64,000 bases of DNA, taken from Phaseolus vulgaris (taxonomy: Eukaryota > Streptophyta > Magnoliopsida > Fabales > Fabaceae). Location: assembly GCF_000499845.2 (NCBI RefSeq), contig NC_023754.2, positions 12,936,037 to 13,000,036 of the forward strand, written 5' to 3'. Numbering within the stretch: the stretch's first letter is position 1; each line of letters opens with the position of its first letter. The notes below the pieces were generated by a model. It did not search any database and was not told the DNA's origin. It worked only from the letters and a program-made list of their open reading frames with translations. Of this stretch, positions 34,201 to 46,613 are shown piece after piece. Both the position numbers and the translations under genes were made by a program.

Positions 34201-35035
34201 GATGCGGAGAAGAATTTGTGAAGAAGTAGTGGAAACAAAAAGTTTAGGTTGATTTTGTGAAATATTCAGTTGAAACCACACATATATAAGTAGAAAAAAC
34301 TAATCAATATAATTGGCTTCTAGTGAGTTGTTTTTCGTTGCAGTGGGAATATGCAGTGTGTTAGACCCAAACATAGATAACTTTTGCAGACCCTTTATTT
34401 TGATTAACCATTCATAAATGGCATTTAAATTTCAAAGGAAATTATAGAATGTATTACTTTATGACCAAAATATATTCCATTGTAATATGATTCAAAGGTA
34501 CATTAAATGCATATTTGACTCGCAATAGGTTTTGAAAAAACAGAAACAGTTGTAACCATGTGTAAGCAACCATGACAACTTTATTTAGAGGTGTCAGGGG
34601 TAAAACAATTGGTTGTTTTATTGTGACAGCAAGTGAATGTTTTCAAAGCAAATAATCTTTCAAACTGATGAGAAATACATTATGTAATTTCTTCATACCT
34701 TTGCACGTAGATAATCCCCAACAGGTTTAACCAAATGAAAAAAAAAACATTTGGATGTTCATTTGATCAAATGAGAAACATACATAGGATGATAATACAC
34801 AACTTACTTTACATGGGTCAAGAATTTCTTTGACTTGTCAAAAACATATGTAAGTTGCATACATTTGAATCATAGGGACAGACATTGCTTTGATTGGTTT
34901 TCCCCATAGCACCTTTTCTTTGATCTAAATGTTTCCTTGACTGCCAAGAATACCTAAAACAAAGAAATCAAGAAGCAGGGTTTGGTCCCTTCACAAATTT
35001 GGGTCCATGGTCATTAACTGGGACATTAGGAACCT

Positions 35036-36321
35036 TAGAAGTGGTTAATGAAGATAACATTAATTTAATCAGACATAAGCGACCTACCATTGAGATCAAC
35101 TTGTCTTTCCATTTTCCCAGTCTTTTCCTTACACTCTCCACCACCCCCTCCAAAAAGCTTCTCGTTTTATGTTTCCCCCCAATGAGCATCCCCCAATACT
35201 TAAATGGATTTTTCATCACCTCGCAATTCAAGATAGTTGCACAACTCTGAACCAAGTAGTGATGGCATCCCACCCCTCCTATACAACTCTTCATATAATT
35301 GATCTTTAGTCCTGATGCCAATTCGAAGCAATTAAGCATAACTTTGACCGCAAATGCATTTTGTGGATTCGCTTTGCAAAAGAACAAAGTATCATCCATG
35401 TACTGAAGCATATTCACCTTTACTTTCTTATCCCCTACAATCAGACTCTGAAGCATCTCCTTCTCCACCGCTTTCCTTACCACACTAGCTAAACCCTCTG
35501 CCACTATAAGGAAAAGGAAAGGTGCTAATGGATCCCCCTGTCTCAACCCCTTCCTAGGTTTGAACTATGAGTAGGACTACCATGCGGCAATGATTCTAAG
35601 CAAGCTTTTAACCATTCTATCCACTTTCCGCTAAAACCGAGTCTCTGTAACATATAATAAATAAAGTCCCAGACAACTGAGTTGTATGCCTTTTCATAAT
35701 CTACCTTGAAGAAGATGCAACTACTCTTTCTCCTCTTCACTTCTTCTAAAACTTCATTTGCCACTAAAACACTTCCATTAACCCCCTGCCTGCCAGAAAT
35801 GCAGACTGTCTGACATCGATGACCTTATGCAAAACCTTTTTCAACCTTAAGGACAGGATCTTGGCTACTATTTTGTTCAAGCAGCCCACCAAAGAGATTG
35901 GTCTGAAATCGTTTAATGACTGGAGATTATCCACTTTAAGTATAAGTGAGATAAAAGAAGCATTTGTCCCCCTTGGCCACCTGCCACTCTCCTCAAAATT
36001 GCTCACCGCTCTTATTACATCCACCTTGATCTTTTCCCAACAAAACTTGATGAACCCGAAGTTAAAGTCGTCTGGTCCCAGGCTTTTCGAATTGTCACAC
36101 ATCCACACTGCATTCTTTACTTCCTCTTCAGTAATTCTTTCCACCAACATATTATTATCCTCGCCTGAAATTTTTGTTAAAAACTGCATTATCAAGCTTG
36201 ACTTGCAGCCTATCACCTACACTAAACCTGTTCTTGAAGAACTCCCTTACCTTCCTTTTTACCTCCGTTTGATCTTCGAGCCAACGCCCATTTTCTCTCA
36301 ACCCACTGATATTGGAGTAAG
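35036..36321 (-). pseudogene. LINE ORF2 reverse transcriptase, fused at one end to a gag remnant
   Basis: Minus order: NGRWLEDQTEVKRKVREFF (about 36300-36240), ITEEEVKNAVWMCDNSKSLG and PDDFNFGFIKFCW, FRPISLVGCLNKIVAKILSL, then FFKVDYEKAYNSVVWDFIYY (about 35710). Next are LRQGDPLAPFLFLIVAEGLA (about 35545-35485) and the catalytic box QYMDDTLFF (about 35405). YWGMLIGGKHKTRS and LGKWKDKLISMVGRLCLIKL follow, to about 35045. All core L1 reverse transcriptase motifs are there, with a few frameshifts. At about 35036 the frame runs directly into the SIRE gag end, a chance fusion from a deletion. Confidence 0.92.
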
Positions 36322-36710
36322 AAGAAGATAATGCCTTATTTAGTTTTTCTTCTCCTTAGATATAACAAACATAAGTGTGACTAAATTGTGATTTCTTGCT
36401 AGGACTGTCGTCGACGGTCATTGAGTCTGTGCCAGATAGCAGTGTGTCTAGGGTGGAAGAGAGAAGTTAGGAAGATCGTTAGAGATGGGAGAAAATGTGG
36501 TTGAAGGTTATTTCAAAGGGGAAGTCATTTTACGGAAATTTTGAAACTCGTGATATTTTACGGAGGTTCTTAAACCTATATATTTAACAGTGGTTCTGAA
36601 AGGATTTTCCTGAGGTTTAAAAAAATTCCAGAAACACATTCCCCAGAAATGATTTAGCGAGGAAAACTACAATCCTAGATAAATGGCTTAATAGACGTTT
36701 TATCCCTGAA
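36322..36710 (-). mobile_element. Fragment of the non-autonomous CACTA family at 46072-47432
   Basis: The reverse complement matches 46115-46665 in order: 'attgtagttttcc', the aacctc/taaaat subterminal repeats, 'taaccttcaacc', 'tctctaacgatc', 'agtcctagcaagaaatcaca', and 'aataaggcattatcttcttc'. Both terminal inverted repeats are missing. It contains the same 21-codon ORF (36356-36421, minus) as the full copy. Confidence 0.85.
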
Positions 36711-38140
36711 CAATGTAAAAATAAATCTCATTAAAACTATTTATTGTGGTAGTGTGTGAACTATAAATCCAATTGTTAATCAAATTGAATAATATTTTTC
36801 ATCTCCTACCAAGTATGAGCCATGGATAGTCATGGCTATATCAATTATCAGTTACTAATTATTGACGTTTCATACAGAAAATCCACACCAAATAGAATTA
36901 AATCACAAAAAGATCAATTTTATATTTTTATTAGATACTTTTTACGTGATTGTTACATGTCACTAACTTGTTTGTTTGGTAGGAACTACCAATCCTCTAA
37001 ATTTTAAACAAAAATTAATTTCTTATTTCAGTATTACAAGTTTATTAACTCAAATATTTTCCTCTTCAACATTCCATACGCTTTTTTTCTTATAATTAGT
37101 ACAATTGTTAAACAAATAAAAAAGAATACTAAAATTTGAAGTAATCCAATATCACATAATATCACATGTGGCAAAAAAATGTTTTTTTTTTCATTACCAA
37201 CCTATACAAGCAAGTGAATGTTCTAAAATATTTTTATACAATCTTTTTATTTTTATTTTTGAAAATATGTTCTAAGTTTAAGGGACAATCATAACATATG
37301 CCAAAAAGATTTTGATTTTGCATATATTTTAATCTGAATTTTACCATTTGTTTCCCTCAATTAGGGTAACTAGCTGTGCGTTTGATAAAATTATTGAGTT
37401 GAACCGTACATGTTGGAAGAATTTGCCATTTTAAAAGGCACAATCTTCTCTTTATCTTCATTAAGCCCACTGATGTTAATGAAATCTGGAGCTATCTTTC
37501 AAAATACTTCTGCTTCAACTTTCAAATACATATAAAATGAAATTATGATGAAGAGAGAAAATTGTTTAGGCATTGAGAACAAAGGTTTTATCTACTTCCA
37601 TACAAATAGTAACTAAGAAATAGCAGGGTTCAAAGCAAGGATGCAAAGCAATCATTTTCATTCTCAGTGTCTGCACTCTTTCTTGATTTTTTGCAGAGGT
37701 TGGTTCAAGGTACTAGATTCAATGCTTCACCAAATTTTCCACCATGGTGTAATTGAATGAAAGATGTGGACCATATATAAGGTGATAATCTCAATTGCTA
37801 TTATTTCTTGTTACCTTCCCAAAATTCAATGACCTTCATTTAGGTACAATGTCTAAATCAATACACATTGCCACAGATAGCATGCTTGCTAGTTCCATCA
37901 ATTTCACAAGTCCAATTCTAGACCAAGATTATATAGAAGAAAAAAATTACTTGCTTAAATTCACTTATCATAAGGTCATTTGTAGATTTTTTTCTTATTA
38001 ACTATTTTAAGAGATAATTTTAAATTACTTATATAAGTTAATTTTATTTTTTATAAAAATTCATTTCATTTTTCCTTCTTATTTTTTCCTCTCCTACGAA
38101 TATTCATAAAAAATGTTGAATTTTACACAATGTAATATAT
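36711..38140. other. AT-rich stretch without recognised gene
   Basis: ORFs are short and lack recognisable motifs on either strand. The less AT-rich patch at 37440-37940 could be unannotated intron or UTR, but I see no coding signal. Confidence 0.55.
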
Positions 38141-38346
38141 TTTTCAAAAATTACGATTTTGAATATAAAAAAAATATGAAAATGGGTAAGTTTTATCCTA
38201 TGATACGATTGAGTAAAAGTCATATGGATACTTTGGGATGGAAAAATTTAAAATTGTATTCATGAATATGACTTCCACTCTGAAATCGTATCATATAGAA
38301 TACGACTTACCTATTTTTATAAAAAAATACCTAAAATTGTAATTTC
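38141..38346. repeat. Foldback (MITE-like) repeat
   Basis: The left arm (aattacgattttga... to ...cctatgatacgatt, about 65 bp) pairs with the right arm (aatcgtatcatat... to ...aaattgtaattt). Arms are imperfect, with about 80 bp between them. No certain target duplication and no coding sequence. Confidence 0.65.
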
Positions 38347-41300
38347 CAAATAAAAATACACTACTTTGGTTGAAAAACAAAAAAAAAAATGTTTTGTGAT
38401 TGGTATGTGTTGAATGTATATACATTTGGCATCCTTGGTGTGTGATTCTTCTGTCTGATAAACATTAAATGCAGTTTTTGACCGTGGTATGTGTTGTGAA
38501 GCAGATTAATGGCAGTGTTATTATGGCTATATTGTATGTGTAGGTGACCATACATCAAAAAAGGAAACGTGATTCCTTGAAGTTTCTTCTTTGAGGACCA
38601 CATTGTAGTAACTTGGAAAGGGGTTTGCTAATAACCCGCTGATAAATGCAATCATTCCTTTATACCAACCCTTTAATCATGGTGTCTGGAATTAGGGTGT
38701 ATTCATATTCACCTTCACAATTTCTCACCAAAATTAAATCAGAGGTAAAACAACTCAAGTAATTTATTCATTCTAACACTTTATAAACTAATGCTAAATA
38801 TTAAAAAAAGAAAAAAAAAATGCAATGAAATGGTTCTTATGAGAAGGTTGACTATGATTGGTTTTAAATTATGATTTACAACCTGCAATATAAATTTTAT
38901 TCTCGTCATAACCATTACAATGTTGTAGTAGGTTTTTTTTACAGCTTCAATGATTGGAATGAAACTACTGCAATTTAAAATCATATTTATAGTAGATATG
39001 TTGGAGAACCTAAGTTCATTGTTCGATTTTATGGTTCTAAATTGTGTCAGCAACGGTTCGTTGCAATATTGTTTTATTTCATTTTTTTATAACATCAACA
39101 TAGTTTTATTTTATTTTTGTCACAAGCAAAAAAAAAAATCTAATTACAATCTTATATTAGTCTATGTTGTAAGTGTCAATAAAGAAATAATATTTTCTTT
39201 TTGGTTCTGATCACTACAAGAATGCACTAAAGTAGAGATCAAAGCATAACGTCGATTCAATCACGGATGTGATTAGAGATGATAAAGACACTCTACTACG
39301 ATACAACTAAGTTTTGTTTGGTTCATGCGTCGTTTAAGTGAACAAAAATGAAAATAAAGTATGTGATAGACCTAACCGATGCAAGGAGGCAGGTCAGAGA
39401 TGATAGGGTTTAATGTTGCAAGGTAATAGGTGGGGACGCTAGGGCTCCGTGATAACTTTCAATTTTATTATATTTCTTTAGATTAATTGCATTTTCTTGA
39501 AGTTTCTTTTGATCTTATTTTCTGTTTTTATATTAGATTTTTATTTTCGGTGAAATTAAAGAGTTTCTACAAATATGATTTCTTGTAGTTTAAATTTTGT
39601 TTAATTTTTCTAATGTAATGCTTTGATTTTTTGAAACACTGACTTGGAGCTAAAATTGACTTAGGAAACATGAACAAAGTTGCTGGAGAATAAAAACTTG
39701 GAGACCGAAAGTTTAACTGAAGAAAACATGTGGAAAACCTACAGTAGAAGATCAACAAAAGACATTGACTTATGTTAGACGATCAACAATGTCTAAGAAA
39801 GAAAAAAGACAAAAGTTAGTTAAGAATGTAACCAGGAACTAGGGGCTGTTGAATGTTAAATTTGAAACTCATTCCAAAATAGAAACCCTATAAAGAAAAA
39901 CAAAGTACGAGGAAAGTTAGAGAGAGAAGTGTGAAAGTAGTTTAACTCGATTTTCTATCTTTCATTTTCTATTTTTGATGTTTCAGTTTAGCAAAAGTTC
40001 TTCATTTTCTTCTATATTTTTCTCTATTGTTTCTTCTTCTTGTTCCGATCAATGTGTTGTAATTATTGTTTGGAGTTGAATTTGGATTCGAAAATGGGTA
40101 ACAACGAAACACAAATCGTGTCAGACGATGTTCAGTGTTAATGATTTTCTTCTTCAAAAATCTTTTCGAGAACTCTATTTTCGATTGAAAGTCATTTTTC
40201 TAAGAAGATGCAAATTGATTGGTTGTGTTTTCATAGGATTCCATATTTGGGTCTCTTGCAAATTGAAGATAAGGATTACAAATCATGGTTTTCGTCCCAT
40301 GTTCTTCACTCCAATACTGAATTTTGTTTTTCTTATGTTTGCTATGTTTTAATTCTTCCTTGTTTACATTTTTGCAGTTAATAATTTTGTTTTACTTTTT
40401 AGTTCTATTCCATTTTAATTCAATATCATTTACATTTTCTACACTTTATTGTTTTTTGTTTTCAACAATCTACAATTCTTGCCCTTTACTCTCTCTATAT
40501 TTTGATTTTTCATCACTTTAATTTTCTGCAATTTACAGTTCTAGTCATTTACGTTTTTCAACAATTTACGTTTTCACTCATTTACATTTTCTGTCATTTA
40601 TGTTACTATTCATCTTCATTTTTTCGTCAAACGGTATGTTAAGTGATTACTCTCATATTATTTGACAGTAAAGTAAAGGTCATCTTACATAGCTCATAAT
40701 CTTACATTAAAGTTCCTTTTGTTTTCTGTTAAGCAACCATCAGACGAACTAACAAGTGATTGTAGGCTGGATGTTATAACAGTTGTGTCTTTTTTATTTT
40801 GTTATTCACATCTCTTTTCATTTACTTTGCATTTTTATTTTCATGTATTTACTTTCATATCATTTTTTTGTCTGCACAATTAGGATTTCAAGAGTCTCAA
40901 TCGTTCGCAGACGATCTAGTGTTAGATTTATTTTATTTTTCATCTGGTTATAGTTTTGTTTGAAATCTCAATTTTTTCCTCTTTTTTAACTTATAATTGA
41001 AAGACTTGTACAATAAATTTTGCACACATAATGGTGTCCTTGAATTCGACCTAGATTGACCCTACACTACATTATGGGGAACTTAATTTTATTTTGATGA
41101 TTGAACACGACTAAAACAGTTTGCATCACTTAGTTGTCACAAGTGTTAGGTGAGGGTGTAAGGGCTTAGTCATCGCATGGTGTTATGTGAGGTTGTTAAG
41201 GCTTAGTCGACGCTAAATAAGGCTTATAGAGCCAAAAACACGTCTCATTTCTCCATGTGGTCCATTTTCCTCAACTTTTCCAAATCCCTAACTTAATCAT

Positions 41301-42232
41301 TTTCTCCCCTCCCATTGCATATATAGTACTTTGCAAGCAACTAAAATATAACCACATGAAGTTAATTTCTCATAGTTTCTATTGTTATGGACTTAATATA
41401 GCTTACTTGTAGATATATTTCAAAAAAAAATGATGACTCAAAATTTCAAATTACATTTCATTCTCATGTTATTTCAATTGTGTGTGTCTTTGATTTGAAT
41501 CATTGTTTCAAATGACAATAAATCCAACTTAGAAAGAGTTTAACCGACTTTATCAATTTTTAATTGCAACTTAGGAAGGGCTTAGCCCACTCTACCCTTT
41601 TTGCTCATTTGTGTAGAATTGACTACACCCTATGTAAACAAAATTGTTCCACTTAACAAGGATTTGGTCCATTCTATTAGTTTTTACTTAGTGGGTTTGA
41701 CCCAGGTTAATTAGTCAACTTTGTTTATTTAGGTGGCTTATATAACCGAGACTGTTATAATGTCTATAATTATATTTAAGAAAGAAAAATGTATAAATTA
41801 AAATTGACGCACTCATAAGTTAAGTTAATGTGATTAAACTCTCTTATATATAGTTTCTTTAAAAAAAAAATTTATTACATGTAATTTTAACTTACGGAGG
41901 CAAATTATGGTTTCCTTTATATACAACAAACTGGTATTAATTTGTATTTAAAACAAACTTTGAAAAAAAAATCATAGAAATTAGGGCATTCTGGCATCAG
42001 ATTATTTTCCTGAAACAAACTGAGAATAAAGAAATTGAGTTTTCTAAAATAAGTGATTATTTTTCCAAAAACCTCCATCAAGCATACGAAGCACACCATA
42101 ATATTTGATAGTGAACTTTGCAGTACAAATATTGATAGAAAAATTATTAGCCAACAAAGTGGGAGAGTGGTAGGAGTGACAAGTAATTTGTAAGATCCAT
42201 GTCTGGTGATAACAAATCTTCTTTGTAAACAG
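38347..42232. other. AT-rich, probable decayed retrotransposon sequence; no gene recognised
   Basis: 39211 begins 'cactacaagaatgcactaa', like a CACTA end, but no partner end was found. 40870-41115 has T-rich sequence followed by 'gaattcgacctagattgacc', reminiscent of the end of a Gypsy LTR. Low-complexity repeats of 'catttacgttttc' type occur at 40500-40620. Confidence 0.45.
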
Positions 42233-42373
42233 GTGATTAAGAATTTGGAGTTGAAGATCAATGATTTTTTGGTGAAGTGATTAAGAATTTGGAGTTGAAG
42301 ATCAATGATTTTTTGGTGAAGTGATTAAGAATTTGGAGTTGAAGATCAATGATTTTTTGGTGAAGTGATTAAG
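42233..42373. repeat. 44-bp tandem repeat, 3.2 copies
   Basis: Unit gtgattaagaatttggagtt + gaagatcaatgattttttgg + tgaa, repeated three times without visible differences and followed by a partial fourth copy. Confidence 0.95.
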
Positions 42374-43007
42374 GTAAATAATAGCCACAGGTTAACTCGT
42401 TTGAAGATAATTATTGACTTATTAATAAATTTAAAAAAAGGTGATTTTTAGAAAAAATTATTTACATGTGTATATATATAATTATTAATTTATTGTTATA
42501 TTATAATATTATTGTTTCCCTGCATTAACATATTATATGTTTAGACACTTTTTATATAATGTATTTATTAATTAATGTCTTTTACCCTTAAAAAAAATTC
42601 TTATATAATTTTATGAGATGAGGGTCTAGTTTAGCTTAAAATAATTAATACAAATAACTGTAAGAATATTAAAAAGTTTGTCCCACCTCCCATGGGTGAT
42701 CTAATTTAGAGCACATATTGACCATTCAAATTTTAGGATGCCCTAGGTTGGGTTTAACTAAAATTGGATCTGAAGTTCCCTAATACACAAAACACATCCA
42801 ACTAGTCATTCAAGGTTTGGTTTAATTTATTTTAGAAAAATTATTTTTATAGACTTTTCTAGAAAAGTTCAAAACATATATGTTATTTTCTATAAAAACA
42901 AATCCAAAGTTAACTCTTAAAATATAAAAAAAAAATGTTTTTAGACTTTTTAAAAAATAATTACTTACATGAGATAAATTAATACAATTCAAAAAATTAT
43001 TAAGAAA

Positions 43008-43227
43008 AGACTCGTCACACGTGTGTGAAATTATATATTATGGGTGTTCTCGATAAACTCAATAAATTTTTTTATAGAAAAACTCTAAGTGATTCTGATA
43101 TTATATTAAAAAGTGGACTTTAAGTCTAACTTCAACTTTACAATACCGTTTCAAAATATGAGATTTGCATATACTTATATATTATGATGAGATATCATTA
43201 TTTTTAGTCAATATGAGATTTTCATCA
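43008..43227 (-). mobile_element. Decayed TRIM copy (one LTR and part of the internal region)
   Basis: 43104-43227 reads as a diverged reversed TRIM LTR (tattaaaaagtggacttta ... gagattttcatca). The sequence before it (cacacgtgtgtgaaattata ... gattctgata) matches the reversed internal segment with its primer-binding site. The second LTR is missing. Confidence 0.75.
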
Positions 43228-45331
43228 GAAATATCCTTTTAGTAACATTTTCAGTGTTCATATCATAATTATAGTGATTTCTCTTCATATTTTGAGTTTT
43301 GGCTATGTGATATCCCTATTGGCAAAAATAACCACAGCTTTCATTTTCTTCGATTTAAGTAATGTCATTAATCTCCATCATAACTTTAATTACTCAATAA
43401 TCATTCATTATTTAGGGAAATAAGTAATAACAATCAATTCTCACCGACCCATATTAGCTATTATTGAAACAAGACATTGATGTAACTTTTCTTTTTAATT
43501 TTTTATCTTTACTAATTGCAAACTTGAATAGTATTAGAAATAATTAAAGTTGTTTGATTATACACAATTCAAACAGTGTTGTGATCCACAATTCAAAACC
43601 CTATATGGCCCTAGCTAACTAAGTATTGATTCTAGGGCAAAACATAGGTTAGGGACCACTACAACCTCATGTTTATACTTCATCCTTAAAATGGAGGTGA
43701 ATTGGCAACCATTAAAACAATACATGTTCCCAAATGGTGCAATAATTAACCTGTCAAAATCACACCACATGCATACATGATATTTTGAAAATGATATTAT
43801 TTTTATTTTCCAGAGAATAAATTAATGTGAGTACATATCACGAAACAATTTAAAGATTATTTTCAATGCAATTGTTTATAAACATGTTTTGAAGTTAAGC
43901 ATTCAAACAAATGATATGATATTACTTATCCAAAACACACCATTTTATATTTTTTATCAGTAAATAATTAAATAAATAAAATTAAATATTTTAAGAATGC
44001 TTCAACTCATAAAAATTCAGACAATATTTTTATTTTATCAAATACATTTTTCCTATTAAACCCTAAACCTTAAACATTTCTAAACACGGGGTTTTATGTA
44101 ATATTTACATAAAAAAAATTTAATCACTCATTTTTAATAATCTTATAATTGGAGTTAATTTTTGTGTAAAGTACTTATATTTATATATAATTATAAGATC
44201 CACAAAAATAAGATATATGTAACTTATTTCAACAATCATATGAGCAGAAAAGTAGAAGAGTTATAGAGCTGGATGGGCTACATGCATATGCTGTTTTTAG
44301 CTAGTAAAAATGTAATTAAATCTAACTGATTATACTCTCACTTGTTCATGTTCTGGTTTTTTCTGGATTAGTTACTTGTATAAAGGTTGAAACATTTGTT
44401 CTCTTTTATCAAATTTATTTATTTTCAATTAAAAAAACTTATTTCAACAATCATACATTATAAATGTTCTAAAAGCAGTGGTGAGAAATATTATATTATG
44501 GGGCAATATTTATAGCATAAATTTTGTGCGTACAAATTCACACTACACTATGTTTTTAAACAACAAAAGAAATCTATTATTATATTTAAATATTTTACTT
44601 AAAAAAAGTATTTATCGGGAAAATGGCCCGAATGAATCTTATGTACATTTTTTCATGTCTAAGAGTATTTCCTACACTTTTAGTTATGTTGCTTAATTTT
44701 AAGAAACCTTGATAAACATCTTATGAATAATATAAATTACATAAATATGTATTAAACAACTTTGTAAAGACGTATTTTAATTTATGTATTATCAAAGAAA
44801 AATTACTTCTAGTTCTTATAAGCAGAAATATCACACAAAATTCACTAAATTTTAAATAAAACTCTTTTCAATGCAAGATACTTTATAGGTGCTTTCATGT
44901 TACATGTATGGTAAAGACTATTACAAAATTATATAAATCTTTGCATTAATTCCTTGGATAAACATGAGTTTATATTAATATTTTTTAGGTTGCAAACCTG
45001 ATTCTTAGCTCATTTTGCTGGTTGGGGTCCAATAAGGAAAGGGAAATGATTTTTCCTTTTCCTACTTTTTCGAATTTTTAAACTAAATTTAAGAGGAAGG
45101 AAATTAATTTGTTTTATTCTAAAATTAGAACAATTCACAATGTCAAAGGCTGAACAGTGAAAATATCACGGATTTTGAACAATTAATGCAATGTTGGTGA
45201 AGGAGGGGATTATAATGTGGTTAATTTTAGGGGACAAGTTGTTGTACACACGACATGCAAGAGCATGGTAACCCATTATGAAGGTCTACTATCAATAAAT
45301 TTATTTTTATTTAGTAACAAAAATAAATTAG
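43228..45331. other. AT-rich stretch without recognised gene
   Basis: No ORF with recognisable motifs and no structured repeat seen. Confidence 0.55.
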
Positions 45332-45602
45332 GGGTATAATTTTTTTTTTTAGCAAAAAATAATAAATAAATAAATAGATAATATTTAAGGGATACTCTAA
45401 CCCATATACAAAAGATAGGCTAAAAAGTCTTACAAGAAGTCCAAGACTTACATAAAGGCATTGGCACAACTACAAAAACAAACTTGTAAGCTTACAATTC
45501 ACTATATATGAAAAAACAAAACCTGAAACACTCATCAATTCTCCAAGACAAAGTGTATCAGTGCACCCTGCCCACTTACTTACCTCGTCATCGAATAGTT
45601 AC
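45332..45602 (-). mobile_element. LINE 3' end, minus strand
   Basis: Left T run, 'agcaaaaaataataaataa', then 'actctaacccatatacaaaa', the reversed LINE 3' end motif. It is about 270 bp long before the next tail begins at 45603. No target duplication identified. Confidence 0.55.
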
Positions 45603-46068
45603 TACTTTTTTTATCAACAAAAAATAAATAAGATTAAGTGAGACACTTCAAGGATGTATCAACCCTTATACAAAAGTGCAGGATCTACTCATCACCTAAT
45701 CTTGAAAGTTTCCAATAGGCACTACATGATTAGTTAATTTGCACCAATAGAAGAATAAAACATAACTAGGCATATCTTTGAAACATGCCACAGTTAATCA
45801 TCTTCCTCCTTGCATACTATTGAAACTGTAAAAGTATTTCGATGTTGCATATAAAGTGTTGGATGTGACGTAAATGTCTCCACTGCCCGCATGAGATTTT
45901 TCCAGGATAGCATGCCTAACAAAATCAAGAAAGTGGGATGTGACTCTCTTTTCGTGATCTGCATAATTGTCACCTTTTTCTATTTCTCTTCCTAATTCCC
46001 TTTTTTCACCTAAGTGCTTACACTGTGCAAATATTTTATGCAATGTTTAACATAGTTGCAGAACACCT
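45603..46068 (-). mobile_element. LINE 3' untranslated end, minus strand, cut by a CACTA element
   Basis: A T run, 'atcaacaaaaaataaataag', and 'gatgtatcaacccttataca' mark a LINE 3' end. It probably continues beyond the CACTA insertion (46072-47432) into the LINE coding fragment at 47860-48480. That linkage is an inference from order and strand. Confidence 0.55.
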
Positions 46069-46236
46069 TGCCACTACAAGAAAAAATGATTTTAACGGGG
46101 GTTTATTTTTATATTATCTAGGGTTAAAACCTCTATTAAGTCATTTACCCAGGGTTGTAGTTTTCCCCGCTATACCATCCCTATGGAACATGTTCCCTGG
46201 GGTTTTCTTAAACCTTAGGGAAAATTCTTTCAGAAC

Positions 46237-46441
46237 CCCAGTTAAATACCATGAGTTTAAGAACCTCTGTAAAATACCATAGGTTTAAACACCTCTACTA
46301 AATATCATGGGTTAAAAAACCTTTGTAAATACCATGGGTTTAAAAACCTCAGTAAAATATCATGGGTTTCAAAACCTCCTTTAAATACCATGGGTTTAAT
46401 AACCTTCGTAAAATACCATGAGTTTCAAAATGTTCATAAAA
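46237..46441. repeat. Left subterminal repeats of the CACTA element
   Basis: Seven units of about 28 bp of the form 'aaataccatgggtttaaaaacctc' with small changes. The right side (about 47135-47365) has three to four units of about 65 bp built on 'gaggttttaaaataaac' and its inverse 'aaggttaaaaaa'. Such arrays are the expected transposase-binding zones. Confidence 0.85.
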
Positions 46442-46547
46442 TGGCTTGCCATCTGAAATAACCTTCAACCTCATTTTCCACCATCTCTAACGATCCTCCT
46501 GACTTCTCTCTTCCATCGTAGACACACTGCTCTCTGACACCGACTCA

Positions 46548-46613
46548 ATGGCCGTCAACAGCAGTCCTAGCAAGAAATCACAATTCAGCCACATTTATGT
46601 GTATTATATCTAA
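46548..46613 (+). CDS. 21-codon ORF inside the CACTA element, possibly a captured exon
   Basis: The peptide begins MAVNSSPSKKSQFSHIYV. The other copy of the family (36356-36421, minus) encodes a peptide of equal length starting MTVDDSPSKKSQFSHTYV, with the stop at the same place. The less AT-rich DNA around it (46490-46560, CT-rich upstream) looks like a 5' UTR and start of a host gene. Not recognised. Conservation could simply reflect shared descent. Confidence 0.3.
   Translation: MAVNSSPSKKSQFSHIYVYYI

Larger units (their letters stand above)
23749..35035 (-). mobile_element. Minus-strand SIRE-like element without pol, truncated
   Basis: Its 3' LTR (plus strand TGTTAGAATTAG...ATTAAACA) occupies 23749-24399 plus 32165-32638, split by the element at 24400-32159. 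Next to it on the inner side is the reversed polypurine tract atctccccctac (32639-32650). Then come the accessory ORF (32976-34200), a leader-like stretch, and the end of gag (34970-35035, GPKFVKGPNPAS-like). The sequence jumps at 35036 into a LINE, so the rest of gag and the 5' LTR are lost. No reverse transcriptase or integrase of its own is seen. Confidence 0.82.

Noticed and set aside
39211..39230. CACTACAAGAATG, a possible CACTA element start
   Set aside because: No matching inverted end or 3-bp duplication was found to the right.
41917..42261. 114-aa minus ORF
   Set aside because: Composition is that of translated AT-rich DNA, it overlaps the 44-bp tandem repeat, and it has no homology I recognise.
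44055..44078. Telomere-like 'aaaccctaaacct'
   Set aside because: Fewer than two units in AT-rich DNA; chance.
46025..46282. 85-aa plus ORF
   Set aside because: Spans the CACTA terminus and its subterminal repeats, so it is a chance frame.
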